Assembly (NCBI GenBank): GCA_030374765.1
Contig: JARGXX010000100.1
Location: 1,488,001 to 1,552,000 of the forward strand
Origin: Agarophyton chilense
Taxonomy: Eukaryota; Rhodophyta; Florideophyceae; Gracilariales; Gracilariaceae
Reading direction: 5' to 3'
DNA length: 64,000 nucleotides
Numbering within the stretch: the stretch's first letter is position 1; the number at the start of each line of letters is the position of its first letter. Under the pieces are notes generated by a model. It saw nothing but the letters and a program-made list of their open reading frames with translations. It did not search any database and was not told the DNA's origin. The position numbers were made by a program, and so were the translations under genes. Below, one piece after another: positions 34,801 to 44,206 of the stretch.

Positions 34801-35090
34801 TGCAGGAACTCGGATTTCCTCTTGAATATCCTGTTGTACTGTTTCAGGACAACCTTGGAGCAATTTCGTGGACGCAAACCGATTTCGGCATACGCAAAGT
34901 CAAACACATTGAACTGAGACATCATCATGTAACTGATGCTGTGGCCAATGGAGTCGTTGTTATCAAACATGTATCATCAGAGGAAAACCGGGCTGACATG
35001 TTTACAAAGTCTCTGATTGGTGATCTTTTCAATACTCATCGTACAGCTCTCCATGTTTCTCCCATAATGGTCGAGGGGGCGTCTCAGTGA
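31815..35090 (+). CDS. CopD Pol: protease, integrase, RT, RNase H
   Basis: An uninterrupted 1091-residue frame; the ATG is internal to the gag-pol frame. Protease: MLDSGSTTHL at 11-20. Integrase: zinc region H188, H193, C219, C222; catalytic D247 (HTDITF), D309 (LHSDGGSEF) and E343 (NGLAERN). Reverse transcriptase: HIDVKGAFLH, then YVDD at about 765-768 (LAYVDDLSTF), KSLYGTREAPRLWY before it. RNase H: WSDADWG near 932, STTEAEFHTI near 976, FQDNLGAI, and the C-terminal RADMFTKSL. Domain order PR-IN-RT-RH defines Ty1/copia. Every key residue I can check is present, so pol could be active although the upstream gag is broken. The stop lies 8 bp inside the 3' LTR. Confidence 0.92.
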   Translation: MAARAPDNLLMLDSGSTTHLTFSSNHLSRSYKCCVPIALGDDSEITATERGPRPVTWSYEGTTTSVTLSNTLVSNNIAMSLLSIPALTAKRIAVLFLPEAALIIDLEDNLGIIGSAPKHHDGLYYISADCSTPSEPISVNTFPQMTAMMARVSGLINTETDMDDDTSIDFAEEQPELNVSPAAVSLWHNRLGHTAAKTEVKKLLQLRVLPQTGSATFDCLLCVRGKFRRSFGGSLTSATRPGHLHTDITFVGTESESGHAYYIVIVDECTRYLFSAALVRKSEASDTIIEFVNWFERQSRRTVLSLHSDGGSEFSKAQKTLKRKGVIICTTSTHTPSSNGLAERNIAVPMGPIRACLEQAHLPLSYWNNALLHVVSCRNVNIHSSTDRIPLTHLLQEPPHDVKHLRPFGCRALVERDPISRKKMHPRLVEGINLGHMQGGMYKILTSQGTFTTKHVRFIEDQFPGLSLIGMLSPSDHTPSSPQHGYDSSDDEDDTVVNTATLSQLPHPEDTADDQCASPHSTISSSGLTHYPEKPSTYDPDLGGYLSDLETQSANTARALPDEISTSDEPTLRQALSLPESEYWTEAIRTEFETIRNLGTYEESTSDHEQPIPSGFIFRLNRDHEGKPQRFKARLVARGNFQTIDDKDSLYAPVLNFEIFRVMMVLSTAMQWDCQHIDVKGAFLHASMPVDNPVWIKLPQIPNVSEADGRIVKLVKSLYGTREAPRLWYENISQYLCSIGFRKLQSAPCVFIHGTGTDTVIVLAYVDDLSTFGRPERTAWVKSELCAHYEVSDLGKTDLYLGVSIAEETNSIFLNQRPLIEKIIRVARMDSSTSLSNPLPQSHCLYDSMTIPSQAEALEMMNVPYKEVLGSLLFLSTRTRPDLATAVSMLVKYASKPLPQHWQCMKKVIRYLIGTKDFGWEIPRNASSSVTSWSDADWGRDLDKRRSRGGFVITIGDIPVIWSSKLQKSTALSTTEAEFHTISECIKQISWLKNVMQELGFPLEYPVVLFQDNLGAISWTQTDFGIRKVKHIELRHHHVTDAVANGVVVIKHVSSEENRADMFTKSLIGDLFNTHRTALHVSPIMVEGASQ

Positions 35091-35310
35091 CTTTGAATCT
35101 CGTCTAATGTTCACGTTTGAATTTGTATTGTTTAAGACAGTTCGTTTTGACCTTTTTGTATTTGTATTATTTACGAGAGCGTACAAAGTAATTCTATATG
35201 CTCTCGTGTGCTATCTATGTCTATAAAGATGAGGGCAGCAAGTTCATCATTGATGGAAGATGGCCCTCAGCACTCTTCGTCTTGTTTCCATCTGAGTATC
35301 CCCTCCAAGA
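35082..35310 (+). repeat. CopD 3' LTR
   Basis: A direct copy of 30631-30859 with about 10 substitutions, followed by the ATTTG target duplication. Confidence 0.9.
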
Positions 35311-35697
35311 ATTTGGACTCGATGTTTAAGGATAATCAGCAAAAGGCACTGCTTTTTCTAGGAGTCCCTGCTAGCTCGGCGTCAAAAGCTGATACAGCAT
35401 CAGGCCCTTCGAATTCCAACCTTCAACCGAAGAAAAAGAAAAGGAACAAGAAGAACTGTTTTAAAAAACCTCGATTTTCGCTAAACGTTGCTGAGCGATC
35501 TTTTGCCTGCAGAGAGAGATCTTCTGAAGTGAACTGCTTCGACTGCAGCTCGAAGACTCATTTTCTTGGAGGCAAGGAATGCCAATCCTCCAGCTCGCTG
35601 AGTAAAAAGCGCAAACTGGAAGCTACTGTTAAGAAAGGCAAGAATGTTGGCGACGAAAGTCTTTTTCAGGGAGGCTTCAATCATTCGAAAGGCAACT

Positions 35698-36782
35698 AGT
35701 TTTAGTCGCTGGGTATGGACCCGACCATAAAGTTTCCATCGTCCTAGATCCGAACCCCGTGATAAACATCGGGTGTCCACAGATTCTCGGAGGAGTAGAA
35801 GCCGATGCGAAACTGGATTCTGCCTTTTAGATTTCCTTTCAGCTGAGAGAACTGGACCGAGCTCCGTTTTTTTCAGGGTTACGGTATTAACTGTGACAAC
35901 GCACGGCTTTTATTTGCTATTTGGGATCTTCCAATAGTTTATATGAATGGGAACAAGACAAGAATTCCATTCTACGTGGTTGATGGAGATGGACCTTGTT
36001 GCTGGTAAACCAGATCGTTCACAAGTCCACCCTAATAGGTAAAGAGGACTTGCTCGTGATCCCGACAGGAGTCATTGGTTTGTAAAATAGGGTTCTGAAC
36101 TTTTTTCTTACTCTTTTCGTTTCGTTGAAGACCCAGAAGATATCGTTCGTACAAGGCTTTTAGTCCTGGCGGTTAAGGAAACATCTATCCCATCCTCCTT
36201 CTCATGTCACAGTTCATTCTACTCGAACCGCTTTGAAAGTGTTTCGCAGGCGAATTTCTCTGAGGGAAAAATTGCAAAGAAGTTTGCATCCCAGCTCCAT
36301 GGCTACACTCACTTGATATAAGACGATATGGCTGAGATTTGTCGCCGCGCAGGAAAGCTCGCACCCGTCTTGAAACAGGCACCGGAAGTGGCTCTTGCAA
36401 AATGCACTGGATGTAAAACTACTGGATGCCCTCTAGCATCTAGGAAGAATTCTTCGAGAAGGCTTCTGATATCTTTCATTCATCATGTCCAGGTTGACTT
36501 CAGGTTCATCAACGAGATGGTCACTATACCTATCTTTCATATGGTGGATTTGTCATCAAGGTTTTCAGTATCCACTTTCATGGCATCAAGGGAATGAAAC
36601 CCATGGTGATCACCTTTGAACGAGACGAGACCAATCTGAACGAACCCCCTGCAGTAATCTCTGCAGACCCGGAGTTCGAGAACTCCATCTTCTGCCGACT
36701 ACTTGGGGCTCATTCAATCTCGTTCGAGCCTCTTCCCGCATGTCACCATGATAAAATTGGGGTCGTGGAATCGAAGAAGGGT
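35698..36782 (+). pseudogene. CopE protease and integrase, first part
   Basis: Around 35700-35830 a short frame with VAGYGPDHKVSIVLDPNPV could be the protease region. At 36270-36400 a zinc region (LHGYTHL, one stop, CRRAGKLAPVL, CTGC..TGCP) opens the integrase. The core follows with VDFRFINEMV..IFHMVDLSSRFSV, then ISADPEFENSIF after a frameshift near 36596, and VVESKKG. The first Asp, second Asp and Glu of the DDE triad are all present, with 33 residues between the last two. The reading stops dead at GGT 36782, where the ChrB 5' LTR begins, and continues at 55165. Domain order (integrase before RT) is copia-like. Confidence 0.7.
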
Positions 36783-36831
36783 TGTAGCACTCTGCACTGT
36801 CGGAATGCCGATGCAAGATTTTTTTGGCTAA
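36783..36831 (+). repeat. ChrB 5' LTR remnant, 49 bp
   Basis: TGTAGCACTCTGCACTGTCG and the following GCCGATGCAAGATTTTTTTG match the first 49 bp of the LTR at 54508. It is cut off by the left end of GypA. Confidence 0.75.
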
Positions 36832-36990
36832 TGAAACGCAATGACGGGTGGGTCAGCGTACGGGTCTCGACCGGTGGAAGCGTGGTAGACCGGGTCCTAA
36901 GGTTCGAATCCTTGACGGCGGCACTCCTAGAGTACTTCGTGCAATGGGCTGGCGTTTACAGTGCTCAACCGTTATCATTGATCCTTCACA
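36832..36990 (-). repeat. GypA 3' LTR, internally deleted
   Basis: It begins TGAAACGCAATGAC and ends ATCCTTCACA on the plus strand, aligning to both ends of the 445-bp LTR at 43762 but lacking ~290 bp of its middle. It contains GGTTCGAATCC (36901), a perfect match to a tRNA B-box, but the A-box-like sequence is only ~19 bp away and no tRNA folds. Confidence 0.7.
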
Positions 36991-37617
36991 TATCTAGCTC
37001 CTTAGGATTCGACCGTCACGGCGAAGTCCAAATTGTCTCACAACTTCCGCGGGGTTTGGCTCTAGTCGGACCTATGGATAAACCTCCACTCTTGCCTTCG
37101 GGGTCGGAACGTCGTGATCCTCAGCGTCCCTAGTGGCCTGGACACGAGCGATGCCGTGCCCGACATGTCGGCGTCTTATGAGCATCCCGGGGGTTAGTTG
37201 TTCTCGTTACCAGTGGGCGCGACGGGGCGTCGCATCACTATCATCTTCGGGGTGCCAGTGCGTAAGAGCTGACCCTTGGCGCCAGGCTGGCAATTAATTC
37301 ACCTAAGGTACTGTACATGCACCGGGGAGGGGTTCCTTGCCGCTTTTCGTATCCGTCGGTATTGCTTTAACGACCCTACGCGCGTTGTCTGCCGTGAACC
37401 ACAGTGCGCGCTTTGGCTATTCGGGATCACGCCGGTCATCCTGCCCGATTCGGTTTCATCCTCCTCCCTTCCCGTGGCGGTATTCCTCCATTGGTCGCGC
37501 GCGATGCCGCCATTGCCTTATAAGCCTGTCGGATGCGGCACTATCCCTCCGGACTTCGTCGCATCCTTTGGTTTTCCTATCCGATTCCCGGCGGACCAAC
37601 CTGTGGGCAGCGGCACA

Positions 37618-37760
37618 ATGGCTTCGAACAACCAAGCGGGGAGCTCCTCTGGATACCAGGTAGCTTAAGAGCGCCCCGGGGATCGCTATGTCCATACCAT
37701 CGGTTGAGATCCGCGGAAATTGCATCATGCCATTCTGCCGTCCCGTTGGTATTAGTGCCT
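37618..37760 (+). pseudogene. GypA extra reading frame, opposite strand (5' piece)
   Basis: On the strand opposite to GypA pol, ATG 37618 opens MASNNQAGSSSG and, after one stop, ERPGDRYVHTIG. The second GypA copy has MDSNNQAGSSSG and ERPGDRYDHAIGR at 57991 in the same frame. Several differences within the ERPGDRY block fall on third codon positions (GAG/GAA, CGC/CGT, GGG/GGT, ATC/ATT, GGT/GGA). It is broken by stops (TAA 37666, TGA ~37708) and ends where the copies diverge. Function unknown. Confidence 0.4.
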
Positions 37761-37842
37761 AGATGGACATTGCGACAGTCTTGAGGAAACCTTACTGCTG
37801 GGCGCGTCGCTCGGCTCGCTACGCCGCGGGTGTCCAACAGGG

Positions 37843-40800
37843 TCAGGATCTGAAGCGCCGTTGGGCTTTGGATAGTACGGTTCTGGCCGATTGGAGAATG
37901 CAGTCAATGCGTCGGCGCGAGTAGCGCTTCTCCTGTGTAGGAGTCATCCATTCGGTTTTGTCCTGGGGTATGATAGACTCCTGAAGGTCAACAGATATCG
38001 GCGGCGGCGCTCTCGTTAGTGTTGAGTCGAACGGTGTTGTCACCATGGAAGCGTGCATCTGCTTGTTGTAGGTATAAACCAGTGGCTTAACGTAGTCGTC
38101 CCAGTCCAATCGGTGCTCCGAAACGTCGTGCGCCAATCGGTCCAGGCGGGTGCGGTTGAAGCGTTCGTCTTAGCCATTAGTTTGCGGGTGGTACCCCGTG
38201 GTGGTCACATGTTTGATACCTAGTGTAGCACAGACATGCGAGAAGAATTTGGATACAAATTGGCTGCCATTATCTGTAAGGAGGTAGAATGGAATGCCAT
38301 ATGGATATACCCAGTGGGACAAGAAGGCCGTGGCTACATCCGTGGCTGTTTTCTTTCCTGGGGGTAGGGCTCGGGCAAGTTTGGTAAACCTATCGGTTAT
38401 AACCAAAACGAACCGTTTCCCATAAGACAACTTAGGCAATGGCCCAATTATATCCATTGCGAAAAATTCCATCGGACCTGTGGGGGGGAAGAGCTTCAAT
38501 TTGGCCTAATGGTTGGCGTGAGACCCTCGGATCTGTGCGCACGATGCACAGTTCCGTGCGGGTTGCCATAGGTCCTGCACCATCAGTGGCAAATAGAAGA
38601 ACTTACTAAGGGTCTGGTACATTCGTCGGCCTCTAGGGTGACCAGCCAAGCGGGAGAAATGGGCGAGGTATAGGAATCGCGCCCTTAGCGAAGTTGGTAT
38701 CACCCGTTGGAGTGCGCTATCCAGCGGTGAGCGGCGAAATAGTAGACCAAATCGGTCGTAGTCGAACAGGCATCCTGGGGTTCCTACCAATTGGGCTCTT
38801 TGCTTGCAGTATTCGTCTTCGACCTGCTCCTGTAGGAGTTCCTCAATAGTTATAGGGAGGAGTTCTTTTTCCTCCGGGGCTATCGCATTAACCTGAGGTT
38901 GTGCCGAATTGGACGGTACTGTCTCCCAGTTCAATAGGTATACTTAGTTCTCCTTTACCTCAGGACCCTCCGAATGCACCTTACCCATAAGGGCATCTGT
39001 TTCCGTATAGTCCTGTGGTCCATCGTCTGTAAAGAGGGTGAAAATTAGGTCTTCCAATGGAGTGTCACCAGTTCCGCCGGTAATGATTCGCGACAAGACA
39101 TATGCTGCTTGGTTCTTGATGCCTGGCTTATAGGTTATCTCGTAGTCATATTCTGACATCTTGAGGTGCCACCTAGCGAGGCGACTCGATGCATCGGTCA
39201 TATTCAGTAACCAGCGGAGTGAATCATGGTCTATCTTAATGGTAAACCTGGTTCCCTCGAAATACGGACGGAGTGTCATACGGACCATACGATGGCCAGA
39301 CATTCCTTTTCGGTCTTACTGTATTTTCGCTCCGCGCTGGTGAGCGTTCTGCTCCAGTAACCAATAGGCCGATAGTTCTTCGGTGACTCCTGTTCCTGTA
39401 GCAGTGCACAACCCACTTGGACATCAGAGGCATCTGTGTCCAGGACGAAAGGCCTATTGGGCTTTGGTAAAGCCAATATGGGTGGGTTCAGCCATTTACT
39501 CTTTAGGGTCGGAAATGCCTCGTACAGGTCGTCGGTAAGGGCTTCGAACTCCGAAGGTGTTCCCTTCTTTAGCATCGCGTTGATAGAGGCCGAGATCTTG
39601 GAAACCCCTTGGACGAACCGTCGGTAAACGTCGCACAAGCCCACGAAGGATCGTAGTTCCGTGTGAGTCCTAGGAGGCTTAGCCTGGCGAATCTCATTTT
39701 TGGTCTGTGTGGCCACCTTAAGCTTTCCTGCGAGGACGACGTGACCGACATAGTCCACTGAGGCCTGGAAGAAAGAGCATTTGCAAAGTTTTAGTGTTAC
39801 TCCAGCGTCCTGTAGGATTGCTAGCACCTTCTGCATGTGGCGAAAGTGTTCCTTTACGGTCCGTGAGAAGATTATAACGTCATCCAAATAGACTAGGGCG
39901 AACTTCCATTTGAATCTGGACAGTATAATGTCCATTACCCGTTGAAAAGTGGCTGGGGCATTCTTCAAACCAAAGAGCATGCGAGTAAATCTGAACAGAC
40001 CTTCATGGGTGGTAAAGGTTGTCAGTGCCCTCGCATCTTCGGCCAAAGGGATTTGCCAATATCTCGAGTTAGCTTCCAATGTGGTAAATACGACAGCTTC
40101 GCCTAAGGAATCCAGACAGTCGTCCATGCGGGGTATTGGGTACGAGTCCCTCTTGGTTACTGCGTTCAGCTTCCTGTAGTCAACACAGAACTTGACGGAG
40201 CCATATTTCTTCGCTACGAGGACAAGGGGACTTGCCCATTCGGATTGGTTTGGAGGCGCTGGCTCTTTGACTTGAGCATCGCGCATCTTGTCCATCTGGT
40301 CGGCGACAATTTCCCTACCTTTAAGGTCGGTACGGTACGGGTGCTGGAACTGTGGTCTAACATCATCCTGAAGGTCAATGCTGTCTTTAGTGGCTCTGAT
40401 TGTGCCCAATCTACCTGACCACATGGCCTGGTGTTTCCTGAGGAGATCAAGTACCTGGGGCCTATAGGATTCGAATTCTGCGCCGATGGCGACCGTCCAC
40501 TCCCAAGATTCGACGTCCTCGTCGGGAGTTGGCGTCGCAAGGTTATCCATTTGGGCCTCCATAATAGCCACGAGCGCGGGTAGAGTGATACCAATCACTG
40601 AGCCTTTAGGTAGCCACACAGGTTTATCTCGGAAGTTGCTGATTGTGACCAAAAAGGACCTATTGGGTTGGATGTCCATTAATCCAATGGCTATCAAGAT
40701 AAGGTGCTTCAGAACCGTTCTCGGGTGATTCTGAATCTTTACGAGATCTGAGAACTGGTAATGGACCGATACATGGATTTGAGTCTTCGGGGGTATCGTT

Positions 40801-41237
40801 ATGGCGTTTGACACGCGAACCTTGTTGGAATTCGTGTTCTCGGAGACGACCGCTCGGTTGCGGCTCGCTTTTGGCCCTGGGACGGAACCAGTTAAGGAGA
40901 TGGAGGGTGCGCGGTAGAATGGGACTTTCCTAAGGCATGGATAAATGGCCTTAATGTATCGATCCATAAAGGAAGTCCCTAGGATTGCATCAGCGCCCAA
41001 GTTAGGACATACAAGGAACCACGTGTGGACTTTGAATTGTCTCAGATGGAGGTAAAGTGGTACTATCCCTTTAATGTCCATGGGTCTACCTGACGCATCG
41101 GTAATTCTGGGGATCTTCCTTGCCTGAGCGAAATCTTTCCAACCAAATGGTAGTAGCTTAGGATGGACCAAGTTGGGACCACCGCCTGTTTCCAATACGG
41201 CTGTGGTCACTCGAGAGTTGTTGGAATGAAGTCCCAC
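37843..41237 (-). pseudogene. GypA Pol: protease, RT, RNase H, integrase
   Basis: A 653-codon open frame (41237-39276) carries a protease whose DTGAG box reads ETGGG (catalytic Asp lost), RT with FCVDYRKLNAVTKRD, LFGLKNAPATFQ and the catalytic YLDD (FALVYLDDVIIF), then RNase H with VLDTDASDVQVGC and KTEKECLAIVW. A frameshift near 39285 leads to a second frame with RPYFEGTRFTIKIDH, zinc-binding H-H-C-C (HFSRLAGH.. CASC), and integrase core FAMDIIGPLPK, LLTDNGSQFV and HPQTNG*DERFNRT. Stops lie at 38944, 38506, 38170 and 37843; at 38170 a Gln/Ala codon before ERFNRT has become TAA. Domain order is Ty3/gypsy. No chromodomain is visible after the integrase, unlike ChrB. Confidence 0.85.
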
Positions 41238-43736
41238 GGTTACTCAAACTGTGTAATTCTCTTTCCGGAGGATACAGAGAGGTTGGTTACTGTGTTCCAA
41301 TTCCAGTTCATCCTGAGTGGACCATTCTGGGTGGTTTGTACTTAGAGCTGAGGAGCTCTTTGGCTCATGAGTGTCAAATTGGTTGAGAAAGGTGCTTAAA
41401 GAAGGAGGATTTGCCTCGCGTCGACCCTCTAGAAGTTTTCCGATGGGGGTTCCATTTCTTCCCGAGGATAGGATTCTTCCACGGCGTCCTCCATAGGATC
41501 TACAATGGAGTGGACCCGTGGGGCTTTGATCGAAAAATCCGGAGGCGTGGCATAGCGTGAGCTTCCAGGGGTCCCTGTGGCTCGTTTCTGTGCCCTGTTA
41601 TACATTTTTTGGGATCTCCGCACCCAGTAATTCTCTTTCCTTAGGGCTAGGAGGTTTTAGGTGCGTTCTCAGGCAGATAACTCGTACAGTCACAAGGTTG
41701 GGTCACGGAAAGGCAGAGGAAGCAAGCCCTTGAGGAGCGAACAAAAATGTTTTTGTGGGGCGAAAAGGGAGAATACTTGGGTGTGGGTGGTCCAGTGGTC
41801 GCTGTAGTTCTCTGGGAGGTATATGATAGGGTTCCGATCGGAGGAGCTCTGAAATTGACCGCGTGTACATCTCCCGAATCCGCGTAATGTAGTGAAACAT
41901 CCATGTCCGACTGCGTGGAACTAACCAAATGGGCTTTGCCTGGATTACGCAATGGAGTTGCCTGTCATCTGGTTGTATCAGCGTTGCGCTTGGAGGCCCT
42001 TTAGGTTTTGCGATAACCCTCAGCGTAGTTAATGAGCCTTAAGAAGGAGTATTGTGGGTTTTCCGTGTGGTAATTGTGCACATGTGTCTGAATGGCAGGG
42101 AGCAATCCCGTGATGAAGTGAAGTTTAAGCCGTCCTTTGGAGAACAAGTTTCTACATTGCTAAGACTTCTTCCATAGGTCGTCTGCGAAAGCCGATTCAG
42201 TCATGTTGGAGCTCTCCCTAAGGGATACTACTTCCTGGTGGGCATCCAATAAAACGTCATCCGTGGTGTAAGTTTCAAAGAGGTAATGAACAACCTGAGG
42301 GTATAACCTGAGGAGCTCACGGTCTTGATCATCCACGAGGTCAGTTGTGCCAGACATCTTCGAAACCACTCGTTCACGCGCTTGTCCTGTAAGGAAAAAT
42401 TGGAAATGGTACAGAGCGGCGCCCTTGTGGACACCGTTCTGATCGCAGGCCGTACGGAACAAACTGAGAAACCTAATGACATCAATGGGATCGGGACCCG
42501 AGAACTTGTCCGTAATGGTAAGTTGCACCGTTTGGCCCATTTGGCGACTCTGAGAGCCACCGAACCAGAATATTTCGCGGATCTGTCGACCAGCCGGTAA
42601 TTGCGATAGTCTAGAACCTTAAGGAAAAGTTCGATTGTGGTTGTCAGTGGTCTGAGGCTTCCAACGACGGCCTCATCAACTTCTCAGTTGGTCGTTTCGG
42701 TCGAGGCCGATTCGGAATCACTCGTGTCCGAATGGTCTCTTCTTTTTCTACTTCTTTTCTTCTTTCTCCTGCGGTTGCTTCTTTTCTTTCCAGCGGAATA
42801 ATGATTTAAAAGATCGATCTCTCCATCAGATCCCATGGAGCCCCGAGGTCGCTGTAACTTATATAATCCGTCAGGTGGGGCAAGCAGTCTCTCTTTTAGA
42901 CGCAGAGCTTCGCTTCTGCTCCTCGCTTTTCCCTCCCTTGTATTCTCCTGATGGGCAACCTGTCTCTCATCTAGACGCAGAGCTTCTCTTCTGCTCCTAG
43001 GTTGTCCCACCATAGGGTTTTCCTGATGGTATTCCCGGCGAGGGGCGGATAACGCCGCCACTCCTGGGGGAGCAGTATAGGGTTGCCATATGGAAGCCGG
43101 ATGGGTGACTTGTGGAGTGGTCCTAGAGACCGTGTTGCCTGACTGGCTGGTGACTGCTCCTTGAACGGCCTGAAAGAGGGAGTCTAAGAATAGCTCAGAC
43201 TCCATGACCTTGGGGACGATTCGCGTAACGAGTTAATCCGTATACTCAGCTGTCGCCGTGGCGAGTCGCATGTTCATAATGGAATCCACATGGGCTGAGC
43301 AGAGCTCACGGAGACGGGGCCAGAGAATGTCGGCAAGTCCGGCGGGAATATTCTCTCTAACTCCTTAGGTCTTATGGGGTTCTCTTTGTGGTGTTCCTGG
43401 CCTAGAGGTGGCCCTGGTGAGCCGTTCTCGTAAACGCGCTGCCACTGTGCGTTCTCGGCGAATCCTTTCAAGGTTACCCAGGGGGGTCAGTACTTATTGC
43501 GGCTGGCTCCTCGTGCTCCTGCGGTCGCTAGCGGTATCAACCTGAGGTTCAGGCGACGTCGTCGGCGTTGCAGCGGCAGGTGTTCCTGCCGCGGGAGTCC
43601 CATGGTTGGGTCGGTTGGGTGTGTTTCCTGGATCCATCATGGCGGTTGCTTCTGTACTTTCGGTCCGTTGGGGAACTAGACCAAAGGTTAGAATCCGTGT
43701 AATTCTTCGTTCCAGTGGGCTGTACAATTGTTCCAA
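41238..43736 (-). pseudogene. GypA gag region
   Basis: From 43736 a Pro/Thr-rich N-terminus (NRPNHGTPAAGTP) runs in one frame through stops at 43494, ~43380, ~43233 and 42684, including a ~22-residue tandem repeat (HQEN..SRREALRLDERQ and HQEN..SRSEALRLKERL) and a Lys/Arg-Ser stretch. After a frameshift near 42545 comes the capsid-like part, MGQTVQLTITDKFSGPDPID and FFLTGQARERV (42540-42160). A cysteine cluster CFLCLSVTQPCDC (~41700) may be the remnant knuckle. Structural Gag of a Ty3/gypsy element, not expressible. Confidence 0.65.
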
Positions 43737-43744
43737 AGGTTTTT

Positions 43745-43758
43745 AAGTCGGGAGACCA
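43745..43758 (-). promoter_or_regulatory. GypA primer-binding site
   Basis: On the minus strand TGGTCTCCCGACTT starts 3 bp after the LTR end. It begins TGG, complementary to the CCA tail of a tRNA 3' end (AAGTCGGGAGACCA). The tRNA identity is not determined. GypC has the same site with two changes. Confidence 0.6.
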
Positions 43759-43761
43759 AAA

Positions 43762-44206
43762 TGTAACGCAATGACGGATTAAGTCAGCGCACGGGTCTCG
43801 ATCGGTGGTAGCGTGGTAGAGCGGTCATAAGGGTCGAATCCTTGACGGCAGCACTCCCAGAGTACTTGGTGCAATGGACTGGCGTTTACTGTGTAGTCGT
43901 ACAGGTTTGAGCTACGGAAACGATGGCTTGAAGACCAAAGGGTGAAACTAATATACCAAAGAGGGTTATTCAGTATCCTAACGGAGCCTACCGTTCTGTA
44001 AGGGAGAAACGTCACTCGAGCCAAGTAAATAGTACTGGGGAGGCGCTGAGATCTCCCTGGAACTGTACTGCTAATCTATTACACTATTTAGAATAAATTA
44101 ATAATCTACATGAGTCCACCTGAGGTCGACTCGTACACGTGTCCCCTGCAAGATCCTTCTGGGCCCGGCGGCTTACAGGGCTTAACCGCTATCACCGCTC
44201 CTTCAC
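43762..44206 (-). repeat. GypA 5' LTR, 445 bp
   Basis: Plus-strand ends TGTAACGC..TTCACA (TG..CA). It aligns along its length with the GypA2 LTR at 56991-57443. Directly at 44207 the sequence becomes GypC gag. Confidence 0.85.

Larger units (their letters stand above)
30631..35310 (+). mobile_element. CopD: structurally complete Ty1/copia retrotransposon
   Basis: Two direct 229-bp LTRs (30631-30859 and 35082-35310) bound a 4.22-kb interior with gag-protease-integrase-RT-RNase H in copia order. Both flanks carry the perfect 5-bp duplication ATTTG (30626-30630 and 35311-35315). LTR ends are TCT..AGA rather than TG..CA. I count about 10 differences between the LTRs (~4%), so the insertion is not recent. 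A purine-rich tract (CGAGGGGGCG) lies directly before the 3' LTR. It is inserted in CopE gag. Confidence 0.9.
29694..35697 (+). pseudogene. CopE gag, split by CopD
   Basis: CopE Gag starts at ATG 29694 (GERLYDKAMHS) and runs with stops and frameshifts through SFQKVTSCRRQKQKDLQAFV (~30050) and a second block to 30630. CopD then interrupts it. It resumes at 35311: the frame ..YLTRN-DL joins DSMFKDNQQK once CopD and one ATTTG are removed. The C-terminal part (35316-35697) is Ser/Lys-rich and ends with CFDCSSKTHFLGGKEC, a CCHC-like knuckle with non-canonical spacing (C-x2-C-x4-H-x6-C). Gag proteins form the virus-like particle of LTR retrotransposons. The product is not expressible as one protein. 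Confidence 0.6.
36832..44206 (-). mobile_element. GypA: Ty3/gypsy retrotransposon, minus strand
   Basis: Bounded by LTRs at 43762-44206 (5', 445 bp) and 36832-36990 (3', 159 bp with an internal deletion). The interior holds a primer-binding site, gag, pol in gypsy order (protease-RT-RNase H-integrase) and an extra ~850-bp region before the 3' LTR. Flanks differ (GCTAA on the left, GGTGG on the right), so no target duplication is visible: one side is ChrB LTR, the other GypC gag. The element has therefore been rearranged after insertion or is a recombinant. Confidence 0.8.

Noticed and set aside
36882-36911. tRNA-like B-box GGTTCGAATCC with an A-box-like sequence in the GypA 3' LTR
   Set aside because: The boxes are only ~19 bp apart, no acceptor stem or anticodon arm can be formed, and the other two LTR copies have degraded versions. 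Treated as chance within an LTR.
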